A stretch of DNA of 64,000 nt from Phytobacter palmae (GTDB lineage Bacteria > Pseudomonadota > Gammaproteobacteria > Enterobacterales > Enterobacteriaceae): assembly GCA_900112785.1 (NCBI GenBank), contig FONB01000009.1:124001-188000 (forward strand). The letters run 5' to 3'. Below the pieces are notes generated by a model, which made no database searches, had not been told where the DNA came from, and saw only the letters and a list, made by a program, of their open reading frames with translations. Both the position numbers and the translations under genes were made by a program. This document shows, in pieces, positions 10,435 to 23,707 of this stretch (its first letter is position 1; each line of letters starts with the position of its first letter).

Positions 10435-10645
10435 CAGAAACAAGACCTCGTTGTTTTGCTGCGCATTGTTATTTTGACATTGCTGGAATCAATGAGTGTG
10501 TGCTCAATGTAGCGGGAAGAGATAAAGCAAACGTGGAGAAAAAAAGGAGAAAATGTAAATTATCATTCTTTTTCAAGGCACAATTATGCAGAGTACCTTT
10601 CATCCCCGTTTTGCCTCTTCCATTTCTGGAATTCTTTTCTTTTCC

Positions 10646-12346
10646 TTACGTTTGCTGACTTTTAAGACTGCGTGGTGCCGGGAACCGAAGCTCGACTAAT
10701 GTCCCACCGCCGGGCGGGCGCGTAAAGGTCAATGTGCCACCAAGGCGGCTTGCTCGCTCGCGCATTATGTTCAGTCCGTAGTGTCCCTGAGGCTCATCAG
10801 TACTGTCGATTCCCTTGCCGTTGTCGCGTATATAAACCGAATACTGACCGTCCGGGTCAGTAACGCAACTAACGGTAATGGTAGTGGCATCTGCATGCTT
10901 AATCGCGTTGATAACCGCCTCGCGCACTATCTGCAGGATGTTGACCTGCTGTTGGGCATCCAGCATAAGCGTTGGCAGGCGGCAATCAAGTTCGAGCTTC
11001 GCAGTGGTCTGGCTCTGCAGGAGTTCCATCGCTTCATTCAGTACGGCGGGCAGATCGCTTTTGGATACCGTCAGGCGGAAGGCCGCCAATAATTCCCGCA
11101 GTTGACGCCAGGCATCGTTCAGGGCACGTGAAAAATCGGCGATGATGGTCTGGGCGGGCGCGTTTTCCGTGGGCACCGCTCGTTTGAGCAATGCCAGTTG
11201 AATACGCAGGTAAGAAAGCACCTGTGCAAGGGAATCATGAAGTTCCATAGCGATGGTGGCGCGTTCTTCCATCAGCATCAGTTGCTGCTGCTGTTTTTGC
11301 GCCTGATTAAAATAGAACCCGCGCCCCATAATAGTAGCTACGCTTTGCAGTAATGGCGTAGAGGCCTGAGCATTGACGCTTTGCCAGCGTAATTCGCCAA
11401 AAATGTTGTCCTGCATGCCGACCGGTAACGCGTTAAGCGGAAGGTCTCCCTGCGCCTCGCCGTGATGAATAGACCAGTGATCGCCCATCGTTAATTCCAG
11501 ATAGCTTGCCGCTTCGTGCTCATAGACTATCTGCAGAATGTGACGAAAACACATCACGTCGATCTGGCTGGTATTTAGCGCCTGCGAACATTGATACAAG
11601 ACTTCGAGGCGTTGATGGGCTTCCTGCAGGTCATGCGTCTTTTCTGCGACCTGTGCTTCTAGTGTGCGGTAGAGTTTGTGCAATTCACCAGACATTCGGT
11701 CAAAAGTGGATGCGAGGAGCCCCAGTTCGTTATCCAGATGGGTATTAAGTAACGGATAAGTAAAATGCCCTTGCTGAATCTCCTGGCTTGCCACCATCAG
11801 TTGCGTAAGCGGTTTTACTACCTGCTGGCGAATACGGCGTAGCGTAAAAAAGACCAGCAAGAAGATCCCCATTGCACCCATGAGCGAAATACCCAGCACC
11901 AGCAACATTTTTCGTTCCGAATAGTGTTGCAACGCCAGAACAAACTGGTCGATGTTATCGACATATTGCTGAATATTATGCTGATACCATGCGGTGTCTC
12001 CTGCGCTTAATCGCTCATCCATCTCCTGCCAGCTTTCCTGCAATTGCGCATAGCGTTGCCCAACAATATCAGGCACATACCAGTGGTTTAACTTGCGTAA
12101 TACCGGTGAGTTCAGCGATTGCCGATAGATTTGGCGATGGGCATTTAATTCTGCGGCGCCACGTTCCAGGTCATACCCCAGGCGATAGCTTTGCATACGC
12201 AGAGAACCGGCAATATTGACGGCTTCTGCGTCGCGAAGGCTGCTGGCAAGCGTCAATAACGCCGCTCCCGTTGAGAGTAGCGAAAGCAGGACGATATAAA
12301 AAAAGGCTCTGGCAAGGCTGGATGAAACAGGTCGTTTTACAGTCAC
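10646..12346 (-). CDS. narQ: Nitrate/nitrite sensor histidine kinase NarQ
   Basis: NarQ senses periplasmic nitrate and nitrite and phosphorylates NarL and NarP. The 566-residue length equals E. coli NarQ. Helix 1 (residues 13-35) leads to the P-box nitrate site (IAGSLRMQSYRLGYDLERGA, near 45-62). Helix 2 is near 147-169 and is followed by a HAMP domain. A cysteine-containing central region comes next, then the HisKA_3 domain with phospho-acceptor His370 in MELHDSLAQV. The ATPase ends with DNGKGI and GGTLTF. It is divergent from aegA, as in E. coli. Confidence 0.96.
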   Translation of the reverse strand: MTVKRPVSSSLARAFFYIVLLSLLSTGAALLTLASSLRDAEAVNIAGSLRMQSYRLGYDLERGAAELNAHRQIYRQSLNSPVLRKLNHWYVPDIVGQRYAQLQESWQEMDERLSAGDTAWYQHNIQQYVDNIDQFVLALQHYSERKMLLVLGISLMGAMGIFLLVFFTLRRIRQQVVKPLTQLMVASQEIQQGHFTYPLLNTHLDNELGLLASTFDRMSGELHKLYRTLEAQVAEKTHDLQEAHQRLEVLYQCSQALNTSQIDVMCFRHILQIVYEHEAASYLELTMGDHWSIHHGEAQGDLPLNALPVGMQDNIFGELRWQSVNAQASTPLLQSVATIMGRGFYFNQAQKQQQQLMLMEERATIAMELHDSLAQVLSYLRIQLALLKRAVPTENAPAQTIIADFSRALNDAWRQLRELLAAFRLTVSKSDLPAVLNEAMELLQSQTTAKLELDCRLPTLMLDAQQQVNILQIVREAVINAIKHADATTITVSCVTDPDGQYSVYIRDNGKGIDSTDEPQGHYGLNIMRERASRLGGTLTFTRPPGGGTLVELRFPAPRSLKSQQT

Positions 12347-12571
12347 AACAGCAGTTCCCGCTATCCAAGTGTGTCGGACGAAGTGGCATCGCCGGGCGGC
12401 TCATCAAATGAGAAAAATTTTTATTTATGCCACGATAAATTGATCTGCAACATGCCCGTGACAATTAAGTAACGCTTCTGGGCAAATGTACATTGCCTGC
12501 GCCGAATAGCCCAGGTAAATACATTGGTCATATTAAAAATAAGGTTTATTAAACCAGAAAAGAAGGTTGCC

Positions 12572-14551
12572 ATGAATCGTTTTATTATGGCTAACAGCCA
12601 GCAATGTATAGGGTGTCGAGCCTGCGAAGTGGCGTGTGTAATGGCGCATAATCAGGAACAGCACGTTTTAAGTCACGAACATTTTCATCCCCGAATTACG
12701 GTCGTAAAGAATAAACGCCAGCGCAGCGCGGTAACATGTCATCATTGTGAAGCCGCTCCCTGTGCCCGCAGTTGTCCGAACGGCGCAATTAGTCGTGTAA
12801 ATGATTCGGTGCAAGTTAACCAGGATAAATGCATCGGTTGTAAATCCTGTGCGGTGGCGTGCCCCTTCGGCACCATGCAAATCCTCGTCACCCCGGTCGG
12901 GAATGGCATGGTAAAGGCCACAGCACACAAATGTGACCTCTGTGTTGATCGCGCCGAAGGGCCGGCCTGTGCACAAAATTGCCCGGCACAGGCCATTCAG
13001 GTGATAAGTCGTCATGATCTGGCGGACCTCGCGAAAACGCGCCGTTTACGCGCGGCCAGCCAGGAAGCACAGCCGTGGCACAGTATGGCGGCCCTGGTCC
13101 CGGCATTTAACGATTGCAAGGTCAAACAGATGCTCAAAACGCCGCCGCGTGGTGAACCCGATAAGCTGGCGCTGGCGGCTCGCAAAACCGGTTTTGCTGA
13201 AATCTATCTGCCATTCCGTACCGATCAGGCGCAGCGGGAAGCGGAGCGCTGTCTGAAATGCGGTGAGCACAGCGTTTGTGAATGGACCTGCCCGCTGCAC
13301 AATCATATTCCCCAGTGGATTGAACATGTAAAAGCCGGAGATATCACGGCGGCAGTTGAGTTATCCCATCAGACCAACTGCCTGCCCGAAGTCACCGGGC
13401 GCGTCTGCCCGCAGGATCGTCTGTGCGAGGGGGCCTGTACCGTTCGTGACGATTACGGTTCGGTCACTATCGGCAATATTGAACGCTATATTTCCGACCA
13501 GGCGCTGGCAAAAGGCTGGCGGCCTGATCTTAAGCATGTGGCTGCGGTAGATAAACGCATTGCGATCATTGGCGCGGGGCCTGCCGGGCTTGCCTGTGCG
13601 GATGTGCTGGCGCGTAACGGCGTGAACGCCACTGTGTTTGATCGCCACCCGGAAATCGGTGGTCTGCTGACTTTCGGTATCCCGGCTTTCAAACTCGATA
13701 AATCACTGCTTGCACGCCGTCGGGAAATTTTCAGTGCGATGGGCATTCGCTTTGAACTCAACTGTGAAATTGGTCGGGATATTACCCTGGCGACCTTACT
13801 TGATGAGTATGACGCCGTATTTGTCGGCGTCGGTACGTACCGGTCGATGAAAGCGAATTTACCGAATGAAGATGCGCCTGGTGTCTATGACGCGCTGCCG
13901 TTCCTCATCGCCAACACTAAGCACCTGATGGGACTACCAGATTCGCCTGAGGAGCCATTTATCAATACCGCCGGGTTGAATGTGGTGGTGCTGGGTGGCG
14001 GCGATACGGCGATGGATTGCGTGCGTACATCGCTGCGTCATGGAGCCAGCAAAGTGACCTGCGCCTACCGTCGCGATGAAGCCAATATGCCGGGTTCGAA
14101 AAAAGAGGTAAAAAACGCCAGGGAAGAGGGGGCTGAGTTCGAGTTTAACGTCCAGCCGGTCAACCTTGAGCTGGATGAATCGGGCAAGGTCACGGGGGTT
14201 CGTCTGCTGCGAACGCAGTTGGGTGAAGCGGATGCTAAGGGACGCCGCCGTCCGGTGCCGATCGAAGGCAGTGAATTTGTAATGCCAGCAGATGCCGTCA
14301 TTATGGCGTTTGGTTTCAATCCGCACTCCATGCCGTGGCTGGAAACGCACGGCGTGCAGGTCGATGACTGGGGGCGTATCGCGGCTAATGTCAACAGCGT
14401 CTACCGTTACCAGACCACCAATCCGAAAATCTTCGCCGGTGGCGATGCGGTTCGCGGTGCTGATTTAGTGGTGACGGCAATGGCAGAAGGCCGCCATGCT
14501 GCACAGGGGATGATGGACTGGCTGGGTGTTAAAGCGCCGCAAGGTCACTGA
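12572..14551 (+). CDS. aegA: Putative oxidoreductase AegA (ferredoxin plus GltD-like)
   Basis: The 659-residue fusion has an N-terminal ferredoxin-like part with four cysteine clusters: CIGCRACEVAC near 12, CHHCEAAPC near 53, CIGCKSCAVACPFG near 88, and CDLCVDRAEGPACAQNCP near 119. It then resembles the glutamate synthase small subunit: CLKCGEHSVCEWTCPLHNH near 229, the FAD site GAGPAGLACADVLARNG near 332, and the NADPH site GGGDTAMDC near 475. Work in E. coli links AegA to anaerobic uric acid use. The ATG at 12572 follows AGAAGG; the 16 codons before it are not part of the known protein. It diverges from narQ, whose two-component partners may control it (inference). Confidence 0.95.
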   Translation: MNRFIMANSQQCIGCRACEVACVMAHNQEQHVLSHEHFHPRITVVKNKRQRSAVTCHHCEAAPCARSCPNGAISRVNDSVQVNQDKCIGCKSCAVACPFGTMQILVTPVGNGMVKATAHKCDLCVDRAEGPACAQNCPAQAIQVISRHDLADLAKTRRLRAASQEAQPWHSMAALVPAFNDCKVKQMLKTPPRGEPDKLALAARKTGFAEIYLPFRTDQAQREAERCLKCGEHSVCEWTCPLHNHIPQWIEHVKAGDITAAVELSHQTNCLPEVTGRVCPQDRLCEGACTVRDDYGSVTIGNIERYISDQALAKGWRPDLKHVAAVDKRIAIIGAGPAGLACADVLARNGVNATVFDRHPEIGGLLTFGIPAFKLDKSLLARRREIFSAMGIRFELNCEIGRDITLATLLDEYDAVFVGVGTYRSMKANLPNEDAPGVYDALPFLIANTKHLMGLPDSPEEPFINTAGLNVVVLGGGDTAMDCVRTSLRHGASKVTCAYRRDEANMPGSKKEVKNAREEGAEFEFNVQPVNLELDESGKVTGVRLLRTQLGEADAKGRRRPVPIEGSEFVMPADAVIMAFGFNPHSMPWLETHGVQVDDWGRIAANVNSVYRYQTTNPKIFAGGDAVRGADLVVTAMAEGRHAAQGMMDWLGVKAPQGH

Positions 14552-14578
14552 TTACCCGTCGCGACAAAACAGACTTCG

Positions 14579-14610
14579 CAGCGTAATATGAGAGTGACCG
14601 TATTACGCTG
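14579..14610 (+). repeat. 10-bp inverted repeat just upstream of nudK
   Basis: CAGCGTAATA (14579-14588) is mirrored exactly by TATTACGCTG (14601-14610) with a 12-base loop. It ends immediately before the nudK ribosome site. There is no T run, so it is more likely an operator or mRNA leader structure than a terminator. Confidence 0.6.
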
Positions 14611-14620
14611 TGGAGTCGGT

Positions 14621-15196
14621 ATGTCGTTCAACATTAAAGTCATTAAAGATAAAGTCCTTTCAGATAACTATTTTATTCTTCGCAATATTACCTACGATTT
14701 GACCCGCAAAAATGGTGACGTGATCCGCCATAAACGCGAAGTTTATGACAGGGGAAATGGCGCCACGATCCTGCTGTATAACCCGGATAAAAAGAGCGTG
14801 GTCCTCATTCGCCAGTTCCGTGTCGCAACCTGGGTTAACGGTAACGAAGATGGCCGTTTGATTGAAACCTGCGCCGGCCTGCTGGACGACGATGAACCGG
14901 AAGTCTGTATTCGCAAAGAGGCCGTTGAAGAGACGGGATATGCGGTGAGTGAGGTTCGCAAAGTATTTGAACTCTATATGTCTCCTGGTGGCGTCACCGA
15001 AATCGTACATTTCTTTATCGCTCGCTATGATGACAGCATCCGGGCCAATAGCGGCGGCGGCGTGGAAGATGAAGACATTGAGGTGCTTGAACTCCCCTTT
15101 GCACAGGCTCTTGAAATGATGAAAAGCGGCGAGATACGAGATGGCAAGGCGGTGATTTTACTGCAATATTTGCACTCTTCTGGCCTAATGGATTGA
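14621..15196 (+). CDS. nudK: GDP-mannose pyrophosphatase NudK (Nudix hydrolase)
   Basis: NudK splits GDP-mannose and related nucleotide sugars to GMP and sugar phosphate, using magnesium. The 191-residue protein equals E. coli NudK in length. The Nudix box is visible as [19 protein letters not shown] near residues 85-105, with Lys in place of the usual Arg before the first Glu. YMSPGGVTE and [14 protein letters not shown] follow as in the family. GGAG at 14612-14615 supports the ATG at 14621; the frame extends 33 bases upstream but without a ribosome site. It follows aegA as in E. coli. Confidence 0.95.
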   Translation: MSFNIKVIKDKVLSDNYFILRNITYDLTRKNGDVIRHKREVYDRGNGATILLYNPDKKSVVLIRQFRVATWVNGNEDGRLIETCAGLLDDDEPEVCIRKEAVEETGYAVSEVRKVFELYMSPGGVTEIVHFFIARYDDSIRANSGGGVEDEDIEVLELPFAQALEMMKSGEIRDGKAVILLQYLHSSGLMD

Positions 15197-15321
15197 TTTT
15201 GTTAGGGTTAAAAAATAAATTTTAGATAAATCTATCCGACAAATCCGATTGAGCGACAGACGCGGGAACATGAAGATACGCAGGTTGTGTGTTGCGACTC
15301 TCTTCCGGGGCTGTTTTGTTC

Positions 15322-16365
15322 ATGCGTTACCGCGTTTTGCTTGCTTTCATTCTGGGTGTGTGCCCGATAACGTTTCTGTGGGCTGCACCCGCACAGCAGG
15401 CTTTTTCCGACTGGCAAGTAACCTGTAATAATCAAAATTTCTGCGTTGCCAGAAACACAGGCGAGCATCATGGTCTTGTGATGACTCTGGGGCGCAGCGC
15501 CGGGGCGCAAACCAGCGCCGCTCTGCGCATTGATCTGGGCGGCAAAGAACTTCCCTCCTTAAAAGAAGCGCCAATTGCGCCGCGTCTGCGCCTGGATGGT
15601 AAGCCGCTCGCGCTTGCCGCCCAACGCTGGCAAATCACTCCGTGGCATTTAAAGACCGATAACGCAGAGACGATTACGGACTTTTTGCAAACCATACAGG
15701 AAGCCCAGGCGATCACTCTGCAAGACGGGAAGGGGACAATTTCCCTGGTTGGGTTAAAAGCGGCATTGCTGTTTATCGACGCCCAGCAAAAACGCGTCGG
15801 TAGCGAAACGGCGTGGATTAAAAAAGGGGATGATCCCCCGCTGAGCGTACCACCGGCCCCGGCCCTTAAAGAAGTTGCACAGACTGCCTCCAGCCCCTCA
15901 CCCTTGACGCAGCAAGAACTCAATGACTTACTCGATTATGGCAACTGGCGAATGAATAATAGCCAGTGCTCGCTTGATCCTATGCGCCGGGAAGTTCGGG
16001 TCACTGCGTTAACGGATGATAAAGCCTTGTTGATTATTGATTGTGAAGCAGGCGCCTATAACACGGTGGATTTAGCCTGGATGGTATCGCGGGAAAAACC
16101 GTTCTCTTCACGTCCGCTACGTCTGCATCTGCCGTTTACCCCTTCGCGCGGGACAAATGAACTGGAATTGATGAACGCCAGATTTGATGAGAAAACCCGC
16201 GAATTGACTACGCTTGCCAAAGGACGCGGGTTAGTTGATTGCGGTGTAATGACGCGCTGGCGTTTTGATGGCCAGCGCTTTCGCCTGACGCGTTACGCCG
16301 AAGAGCCGGAATGTGATAACTGGCATGGGCCAGATGCCTGGCCCACCCTGTGGATCACGCGTTAA
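15322..16365 (+). CDS. ypfG: DUF1176 periplasmic protein YpfG
   Basis: The 347-residue product begins with a signal peptide ([21 protein letters not shown], cleavage probably before APA). This places it in the periplasm. The mature part matches the DUF1176 family, with [18 protein letters not shown] near residue 30 and late paired cysteines ([22 protein letters not shown]). The function is unknown. The ATG at 15322 gives the family's usual length; the upstream TTG at 15289 would break the signal peptide pattern. Its last 11 bases overlap the convergent tktB gene. Confidence 0.9.
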   Translation: MRYRVLLAFILGVCPITFLWAAPAQQAFSDWQVTCNNQNFCVARNTGEHHGLVMTLGRSAGAQTSAALRIDLGGKELPSLKEAPIAPRLRLDGKPLALAAQRWQITPWHLKTDNAETITDFLQTIQEAQAITLQDGKGTISLVGLKAALLFIDAQQKRVGSETAWIKKGDDPPLSVPPAPALKEVAQTASSPSPLTQQELNDLLDYGNWRMNNSQCSLDPMRREVRVTALTDDKALLIIDCEAGAYNTVDLAWMVSREKPFSSRPLRLHLPFTPSRGTNELELMNARFDEKTRELTTLAKGRGLVDCGVMTRWRFDGQRFRLTRYAEEPECDNWHGPDAWPTLWITR

Positions 16366-18349
16366 GTACGCGTTTGGCTTTTTCGACCACATTCTCAACG
16401 GTGAAACCGAAGTACGGGAAGAGCTTATCGGCAGGTGCGGATTCACCGTAGCCTGTCATGCCGACAATTGCGCCTTTCAGCCCGACATATTTGTACCAGT
16501 AGTCGGCAATACCGGCTTCGACGGCGACGCGTGCGCTTACCTCAGAAGGCAGAACCGACTCGCGGTATTGCTCATCCTGAGCATCAAAAATATCGGTTGA
16601 AGGCAGTGATACCACGCGGACTTTATGCCCCTCCTGAGTCAGTTTTTCCGCCGCTTTTACCGTGATTTCAACCTCAGAACCGGTGGCAATCAGAATGATA
16701 TCCGGCGTACCCTCGGCGTCTTTCAGGATATAACCGCCTCTGGCAATAGCCTTCACTTGTTCTGGTGTCCTGTCCATTTGCGCCAGGTTTTGTCGGGAAA
16801 GAATTAATGCCGTCGGGCCAGTACGACGCTCAACCGCCAGTTTCCAGCCAACCGCGGCTTCCACCTGGTCACAAGGTCGCCAGGTGCTGAAATTCGGTGT
16901 CAGGCGCAGGCTGGCCAGTTGTTCCACCGCCTGGTGAGTGGGACCATCTTCCCCCAGACCAATAGAGTCATGGGTATAGACCATGATTTGTCGGGCTTTC
17001 ATCAGCGCCGCCATACGTGCCGCGTTGCGCGCATACTCCACAAACATCAGGAAGGTGGCGGTGTAGGGCACAAAGCCGCCATGATGGGCAATACCGTTGG
17101 CGATCGCGGTCATGCCGAATTCACGCACGCCGTAGTGGATGTAATTCCCGGCGGGATCTTCTTTTAATGACTGCGAGCCCGACCAGATGGTCAGATTACT
17201 GGGGGCAAGGTCGGCGGAACCACCGAGCAGTTCCGGCAGCACCGGACCAATCGTATTCAGGGCATTTTGTGACGCTTTACGGGTGGCGATTTTTGCCGGT
17301 TCCGCCTGTAGCTTCTCAATATATGCCTGCGTGATTTGTTCCCAGTTTTCTGGCAAGCCGCCGCTCAGGCGACGTGTAAATTCCGCAGCCAAATCCGGAT
17401 AGGCCTTTTCATAGGCCGCAAATTTCTCTTTCCAAGCCTGCTGCGCTTTTTCGCCGCTTTCACGCGCGTCCCAGGCTTTATAGATCTCTTTTGGGATCTC
17501 AAATGCCGGGTATTTCCAGCCCAGTTTCTGACGGGTTAACGCCACTTCCTCTTCACCAAGAGCAGCCCCATGGGATTCCTCTTTCCCCGCTTTATTAGGG
17601 GAACCGAAACCGATGACCGTGCGGCAGATAATCAGTGACGGTTTATCCTTAACGCTTTGTGCTTCCAGAATGGCCTTTTTCACGGCCTCAGGATCGTGGC
17701 CGTCGATTTCATGTACCACATGCCAGTGATAGGCCTCGAAACGTTTAGCCGTATCATCGGTAAACCAGCCTTCGGTTTCGCCATCGATTGAGATGCCGTT
17801 GTGATCGTAAAAACCGATCAGTTTGCCCAGCCCCAGCGTGCCCGCCAGTGAGCTGACTTCATGGGAAATCCCCTCCATAAGACAACCATCGCCCATAAAG
17901 ACGTAGGTGTAGTGGTCGACAATCTCATGATCAGGACGGTTGAACTGTGCGGCGAGAGTACGTTCGGCAATCGCCAGCCCGACAGCATTCGCCAGCCCCT
18001 GTCCCAGCGGACCGGTGGTGGTTTCGACACCTGGCGTATAGCCAATCTCCGGGTGACCCGGGGTTTTCGAATGCAACTGACGGAAGTTTTTTAACTCATC
18101 CAGCGACAGGTCATAACCGCTTAAGTGCAACAGGCTGTAGAGCAGCATGGAGGCGTGGCCGTTAGACAGAATAAAGCGGTCGCGATCGTACCAGGTCGGG
18201 TCTGTCGGATTATGTTTTAAGAAATCGTTCCAGAGTACTTCGGCGATATCCGCCATTCCCATCGGTGCGCCAGGGTGGCCGGAATTCGCTTTTTGTACTG
18301 CATCCATACTCAGGGCGCGAATTGCATTGGCGAGCTCTTTACGAGACAT
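16355..18349 (-). CDS. tktB: Transketolase 2
   Basis: Transketolase moves two-carbon ketol units in the non-oxidative pentose phosphate pathway using thiamine diphosphate. The 664-residue product shows the ThDP motif [18 protein letters not shown] (near 154), substrate histidines in GHPGAPMG near 26 and GHDPEA near 228, and the catalytic Glu in [12 protein letters not shown] near 408. The minor TktB isozyme, rather than TktA, is indicated by its place directly after talA, 20 bases downstream, as in E. coli. In E. coli this pair is induced by RpoS in stationary phase. The stop codon lies inside the 3' end of ypfG. Confidence 0.96.
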   Translation of the reverse strand: MSRKELANAIRALSMDAVQKANSGHPGAPMGMADIAEVLWNDFLKHNPTDPTWYDRDRFILSNGHASMLLYSLLHLSGYDLSLDELKNFRQLHSKTPGHPEIGYTPGVETTTGPLGQGLANAVGLAIAERTLAAQFNRPDHEIVDHYTYVFMGDGCLMEGISHEVSSLAGTLGLGKLIGFYDHNGISIDGETEGWFTDDTAKRFEAYHWHVVHEIDGHDPEAVKKAILEAQSVKDKPSLIICRTVIGFGSPNKAGKEESHGAALGEEEVALTRQKLGWKYPAFEIPKEIYKAWDARESGEKAQQAWKEKFAAYEKAYPDLAAEFTRRLSGGLPENWEQITQAYIEKLQAEPAKIATRKASQNALNTIGPVLPELLGGSADLAPSNLTIWSGSQSLKEDPAGNYIHYGVREFGMTAIANGIAHHGGFVPYTATFLMFVEYARNAARMAALMKARQIMVYTHDSIGLGEDGPTHQAVEQLASLRLTPNFSTWRPCDQVEAAVGWKLAVERRTGPTALILSRQNLAQMDRTPEQVKAIARGGYILKDAEGTPDIILIATGSEVEITVKAAEKLTQEGHKVRVVSLPSTDIFDAQDEQYRESVLPSEVSARVAVEAGIADYWYKYVGLKGAIVGMTGYGESAPADKLFPYFGFTVENVVEKAKRVLNA

Positions 18350-18369
18350 AACTCTCTCCTTGCTAAGGG

Positions 18370-19320
18370 TTAAAATTTGGCGGCGATCAGATCTTCGAGT
18401 TTGCGCTGGTCAACGGCGAACTGGCGGATGCCGTCCGACAGTTTCTCCACCGCCATTGCGTCCTGATTATGTTCCCAGCGGAACTGCGCTTCGGTCAGGG
18501 GTTCCGGGCGCGGGAAAGTTTGCGACGGCGGAACCAGTTTACGTTCAACAGTACCTTCCTCAGCATGCAGGGCTTTGAGCAGATCAGGTGAGATGGTCAG
18601 CCTGTCGCAGCCTGCCAGCGCCAGCACCTGTTCCGTACGACGGAAGCTTGCGCCCATTACGATGGTTTCGTAGCGATGTTGTTTGAAATAATCGTAGATA
18701 TTTCGCACGGACTTCACGCCGGGGTCCTCATCCACCACGTAAGGGTCCATGGGTTTACGTTGCTGATACCAGTCGTAAATACGTCCCACAAAGGGGGAGA
18801 TTAAAAACACCCCGGCTTCGGCACAGGCACGGGCCTGGGCGAAGGAGAACAGCAGTGTCAGGTTGCACTTGATCCCCTCTTTTTCGAGGGTTTCCGCCGC
18901 GCGGATGCCTTCCCAGGTCGAAGCCAGTTTGATAAGAATACGTGATTTATCAATACCTAACTCTTCATAGAGCTGAACCAGCTTGCGGGCTTTGGCGATA
19001 CTTTTTTCTTTATCGTAGGAGAGACGGGCGTCGACTTCGGTTGAGACGCGTCCGGGAATGCTTTTCAGAATTTCTTGACCGAAATTAACCGCCAGCTTGT
19101 CACAGGCTTCTGCTACCTGCTGTTCCTGGGTTTTTCCATGGCTTTTGCCATAGACAATAGCGTCTTCAATCAAGTGCTTAAAGTGGTCCAGCGCCGCTGC
19201 TTTCAGCAGTAGCGAGGGGTTCGTGGTGGCATCTTCGGGTTGATAATGTCGAATTGACTCAATATCGCCGCTGTCGGCTACCACGGTAGTGAATTGTTTG
19301 ATGCCGTCTAAATAATTCAT
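18370..19320 (-). CDS. talA: Transaldolase A
   Basis: Transaldolase transfers a dihydroxyacetone unit between sugar phosphates in the pentose phosphate pathway. The 316 residues equal E. coli TalA. The Schiff-base lysine is Lys131 in [16 protein letters not shown], and the catalytic Asp is in [13 protein letters not shown] near residue 30. It is the first gene of talA-tktB. The 281-base gap upstream, shared with divergent maeB, should carry both promoters. Confidence 0.96.
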   Translation of the reverse strand: MNYLDGIKQFTTVVADSGDIESIRHYQPEDATTNPSLLLKAAALDHFKHLIEDAIVYGKSHGKTQEQQVAEACDKLAVNFGQEILKSIPGRVSTEVDARLSYDKEKSIAKARKLVQLYEELGIDKSRILIKLASTWEGIRAAETLEKEGIKCNLTLLFSFAQARACAEAGVFLISPFVGRIYDWYQQRKPMDPYVVDEDPGVKSVRNIYDYFKQHRYETIVMGASFRRTEQVLALAGCDRLTISPDLLKALHAEEGTVERKLVPPSQTFPRPEPLTEAQFRWEHNQDAMAVEKLSDGIRQFAVDQRKLEDLIAAKF

Positions 19321-19601
19321 GAAAAATACTCCTTAAAAAGCAAGGTGTTATATGAATGACTTCGAGACTGTTGTTGTCGGAATCGTGTTGTGCATAACCA
19401 AAAAGCATAGCAGACCAGGAGTGTCTTGCTTTCAATGGGTTGTAACATTGGTGTTATGAATTGATAGTAATTTTTGTTATGGCATGGTCAGAGTTTGGTT
19501 GTGTTCAAAGTTTGCAGGTGCGGCTGAGGGCATACTAGGCGGCGCATCAGGACGGTTATCACGCTTCAATTATCTGAAAGATACGCGTAAAGGAACAGCA
19601 A

Positions 19602-21881
19602 ATGGACGACCAACTCAAACAAAGTGCCCTCGATTTCCACGAGTTCCCCCATCCGGGGAAAATTCAGGTGTCGCCAACGAAGCCCCTGGCCACACAGCGC
19701 GATCTGGCGCTGGCCTACTCGCCGGGTGTTGCGGCGCCGTGTCTTGAAATCGAGAAAGATCCGCTGGCAGCCTACAAATATACGGCGCGTGGCAACCTGG
19801 TTGCCGTTGTCTCAAACGGCACCGCCGTACTTGGGCTGGGGAACATTGGCGCCCTCGCCGGGAAACCGGTGATGGAAGGAAAGGGCGTTCTGTTTAAGAA
19901 ATTCGCTGGCATTGATGTCTTTGATATCGAAGTCGACGAGCAGGATCCGGACAAGCTGATCGATGTGGTGGCGGCGCTGGAGCCGACCTTCGGTGGCATC
20001 AACCTGGAAGATATCAAAGCGCCAGAGTGCTTCTATATTGAAGCGAAACTGCGCGAACGCATGAACATTCCCGTTTTTCACGATGACCAGCACGGGACGG
20101 CGATCATCAGTACCGCAGCTATTCTAAACGGCCTGCGTGTGGTGGAGAAAAACCTCTCTGGCGTACGCATGGTGGTCTCCGGGGCAGGGGCGGCGGCAAT
20201 CGCCTGTATGAACCTGCTGGTGGCGCTGGGCATGCAGAAGCACAATATTGTGGTCTGTGACTCCAAAGGGGTTATCTACAAAGGCCGTGAAGCCAACATG
20301 GCGGAAACCAAAGCGGCGTATGCCGTTGAAGATGACGGTAAACGCACGCTGGCAGATGTGGTTGATGGCGCGGATATTTTCCTCGGCTGCTCCGGGCCGA
20401 AAGTGCTGACGCCGGAGATGGTTAAAAAAATGGCGCGTCAGCCGTTGATTCTGGCGCTGGCGAACCCGGAACCGGAAATTCTGCCACCGCTGGCGAAAGA
20501 GGTTCGCCCGGATGCGATCATCTGTACCGGTCGTTCCGATTACCCTAACCAGGTCAACAACGTACTCTGCTTCCCGTTTATTTTCCGTGGTGCGCTGGAT
20601 GTGGGTGCAACGGCGATTAACGAAGAGATGAAGCTGGCGGCAGTGCATGCGATTGCCGAGCTGGCGCATGCCGAGCAGAGTGAGGTGGTGGCCTCCGCCT
20701 ATGGCGATCAGGATCTGAGTTTTGGCCCGGATTATCTGATCCCGAAACCGTTTGATCCGCGTTTGATTGTTAAGATCGCCCCCGCCGTGGCAAAAGCGGC
20801 GATGGATTCCGGCGTCGCAACCCGCCCGATCGCCGATTTTGACGCCTATGTCGATAAACTCACCGAGTTTGTTTACAAAACAAACCTGTTTATGAAGCCT
20901 ATCTTTTCGCAGGCGCGTAAAGAACCAAAACGCGTTGTGCTGACAGAAGGGGAAGAGCCGCGTGTGCTGCACGCGACACAGGAACTGATTACTCTTGGAC
21001 TGGCGAAACCGATTCTGGTGGGGCGTCCGGGGGTTATCGAAATGCGTATCCAGAAACTGGGGCTGCAAATTCGACCCAACGTTGACTTTGAAATCGTCAA
21101 CAATGAATCGGACCCTCGCTTCAAAGAGTACTGGACCGAGTATTTCAGCATCATGAAACGGCGCGGTATTACTCAGGAACAGGCGCAGCGTGCGGTGATC
21201 AGCGATACCACGGTGATTGGCGCGATCATGGTTCATCGCGGTGAGGCGGACGCGATGATCTGCGGCACTATTGGTGATTATCACGAACACTTTAGCGTTG
21301 TGCAGGAGATCTTCGGCTACCGCGAAGGCGTACATGCAGCCGGGGCGATGAACGCGCTATTGCTGCCCAGCGGGAATACCTTTATCGCTGATACCTATGT
21401 GAACGAGGACCCGAGCGCTGAACAACTGGCGGAAATTACCTTGCTGGCGGCAGAAACCGTGCGCCGCTTTGGTATTGAGCCGAAAGTGGCGCTGTTGTCC
21501 CATTCGCAGTTCGGTTCGTCGAAATCGCTTGCCGCGCTGAAAATGCGCGAAACCCTCGACCTGGTACGTGAACGTGCGCCAGAGCTGATGATTGACGGTG
21601 AGATGCATGGGGACGCCGCACTGGTGGAGAGTATCCGCCATGAACGTATGCCGGACAGTCCGCTGAAAGGTTCAGCAAATATCCTCATTATGCCAAACGT
21701 CGAGGCGGCCCGTATTAGTTACAACTTACTACGGGTATCCAGCTCCGAAGGTGTGACGGTGGGGCCGGTGCTGATGGGGGTATCGAAACCAGTCCATGTA
21801 CTGACGCCTATCGCCTCCGTAAGGCGAATCGTCAATATGGTGGCGCTGGCGGTGGTAGAAGCACAAACGCAGCCGCTGTAA
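19602..21881 (+). CDS. maeB: NADP-dependent malic enzyme with C-terminal phosphotransacetylase-like domain
   Basis: MaeB decarboxylates malate to pyruvate and makes NADPH. The 759-residue length is that of the E. coli enzyme. Residues 1 to about 430 form the malic enzyme, with SPGVAAPC near 41, [10 protein letters not shown] near 162 and the nucleotide-binding stretch [15 protein letters not shown] near 192. Residues 430-759 form a phosphate acetyl/butyryl transferase domain ([26 protein letters not shown]) that binds acetyl-CoA as an allosteric regulator. AAAGGAACAGCA before the ATG supports the start. Confidence 0.97.
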   Translation: MDDQLKQSALDFHEFPHPGKIQVSPTKPLATQRDLALAYSPGVAAPCLEIEKDPLAAYKYTARGNLVAVVSNGTAVLGLGNIGALAGKPVMEGKGVLFKKFAGIDVFDIEVDEQDPDKLIDVVAALEPTFGGINLEDIKAPECFYIEAKLRERMNIPVFHDDQHGTAIISTAAILNGLRVVEKNLSGVRMVVSGAGAAAIACMNLLVALGMQKHNIVVCDSKGVIYKGREANMAETKAAYAVEDDGKRTLADVVDGADIFLGCSGPKVLTPEMVKKMARQPLILALANPEPEILPPLAKEVRPDAIICTGRSDYPNQVNNVLCFPFIFRGALDVGATAINEEMKLAAVHAIAELAHAEQSEVVASAYGDQDLSFGPDYLIPKPFDPRLIVKIAPAVAKAAMDSGVATRPIADFDAYVDKLTEFVYKTNLFMKPIFSQARKEPKRVVLTEGEEPRVLHATQELITLGLAKPILVGRPGVIEMRIQKLGLQIRPNVDFEIVNNESDPRFKEYWTEYFSIMKRRGITQEQAQRAVISDTTVIGAIMVHRGEADAMICGTIGDYHEHFSVVQEIFGYREGVHAAGAMNALLLPSGNTFIADTYVNEDPSAEQLAEITLLAAETVRRFGIEPKVALLSHSQFGSSKSLAALKMRETLDLVRERAPELMIDGEMHGDAALVESIRHERMPDSPLKGSANILIMPNVEAARISYNLLRVSSSEGVTVGPVLMGVSKPVHVLTPIASVRRIVNMVALAVVEAQTQPL

Positions 21882-21896
21882 ACAGGCGCCAGGGAC

Positions 21897-21926
21897 CCCG
21901 GATGCGGCGTAAACGCCTTATCCGGG
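21897..21926. repeat. REP (palindromic unit) element
   Basis: The imperfect palindrome begins CCCGGATGCGGCG, has a TAAA loop and continues CGCCTTATCCGGG. This is the typical enterobacterial REP sequence. It fills the gap between convergent maeB and hemF and ends one base before the hemF stop codon. Confidence 0.93.

Positions 21927-23707
<1,781 letters not shown>

Noticed and set aside
20124-21335. 403-codon minus-strand open frame inside maeB
   Set aside because: It lies fully antisense to the well-conserved maeB gene; such long shadow frames are common in G/C-biased codons and its product has no family features.
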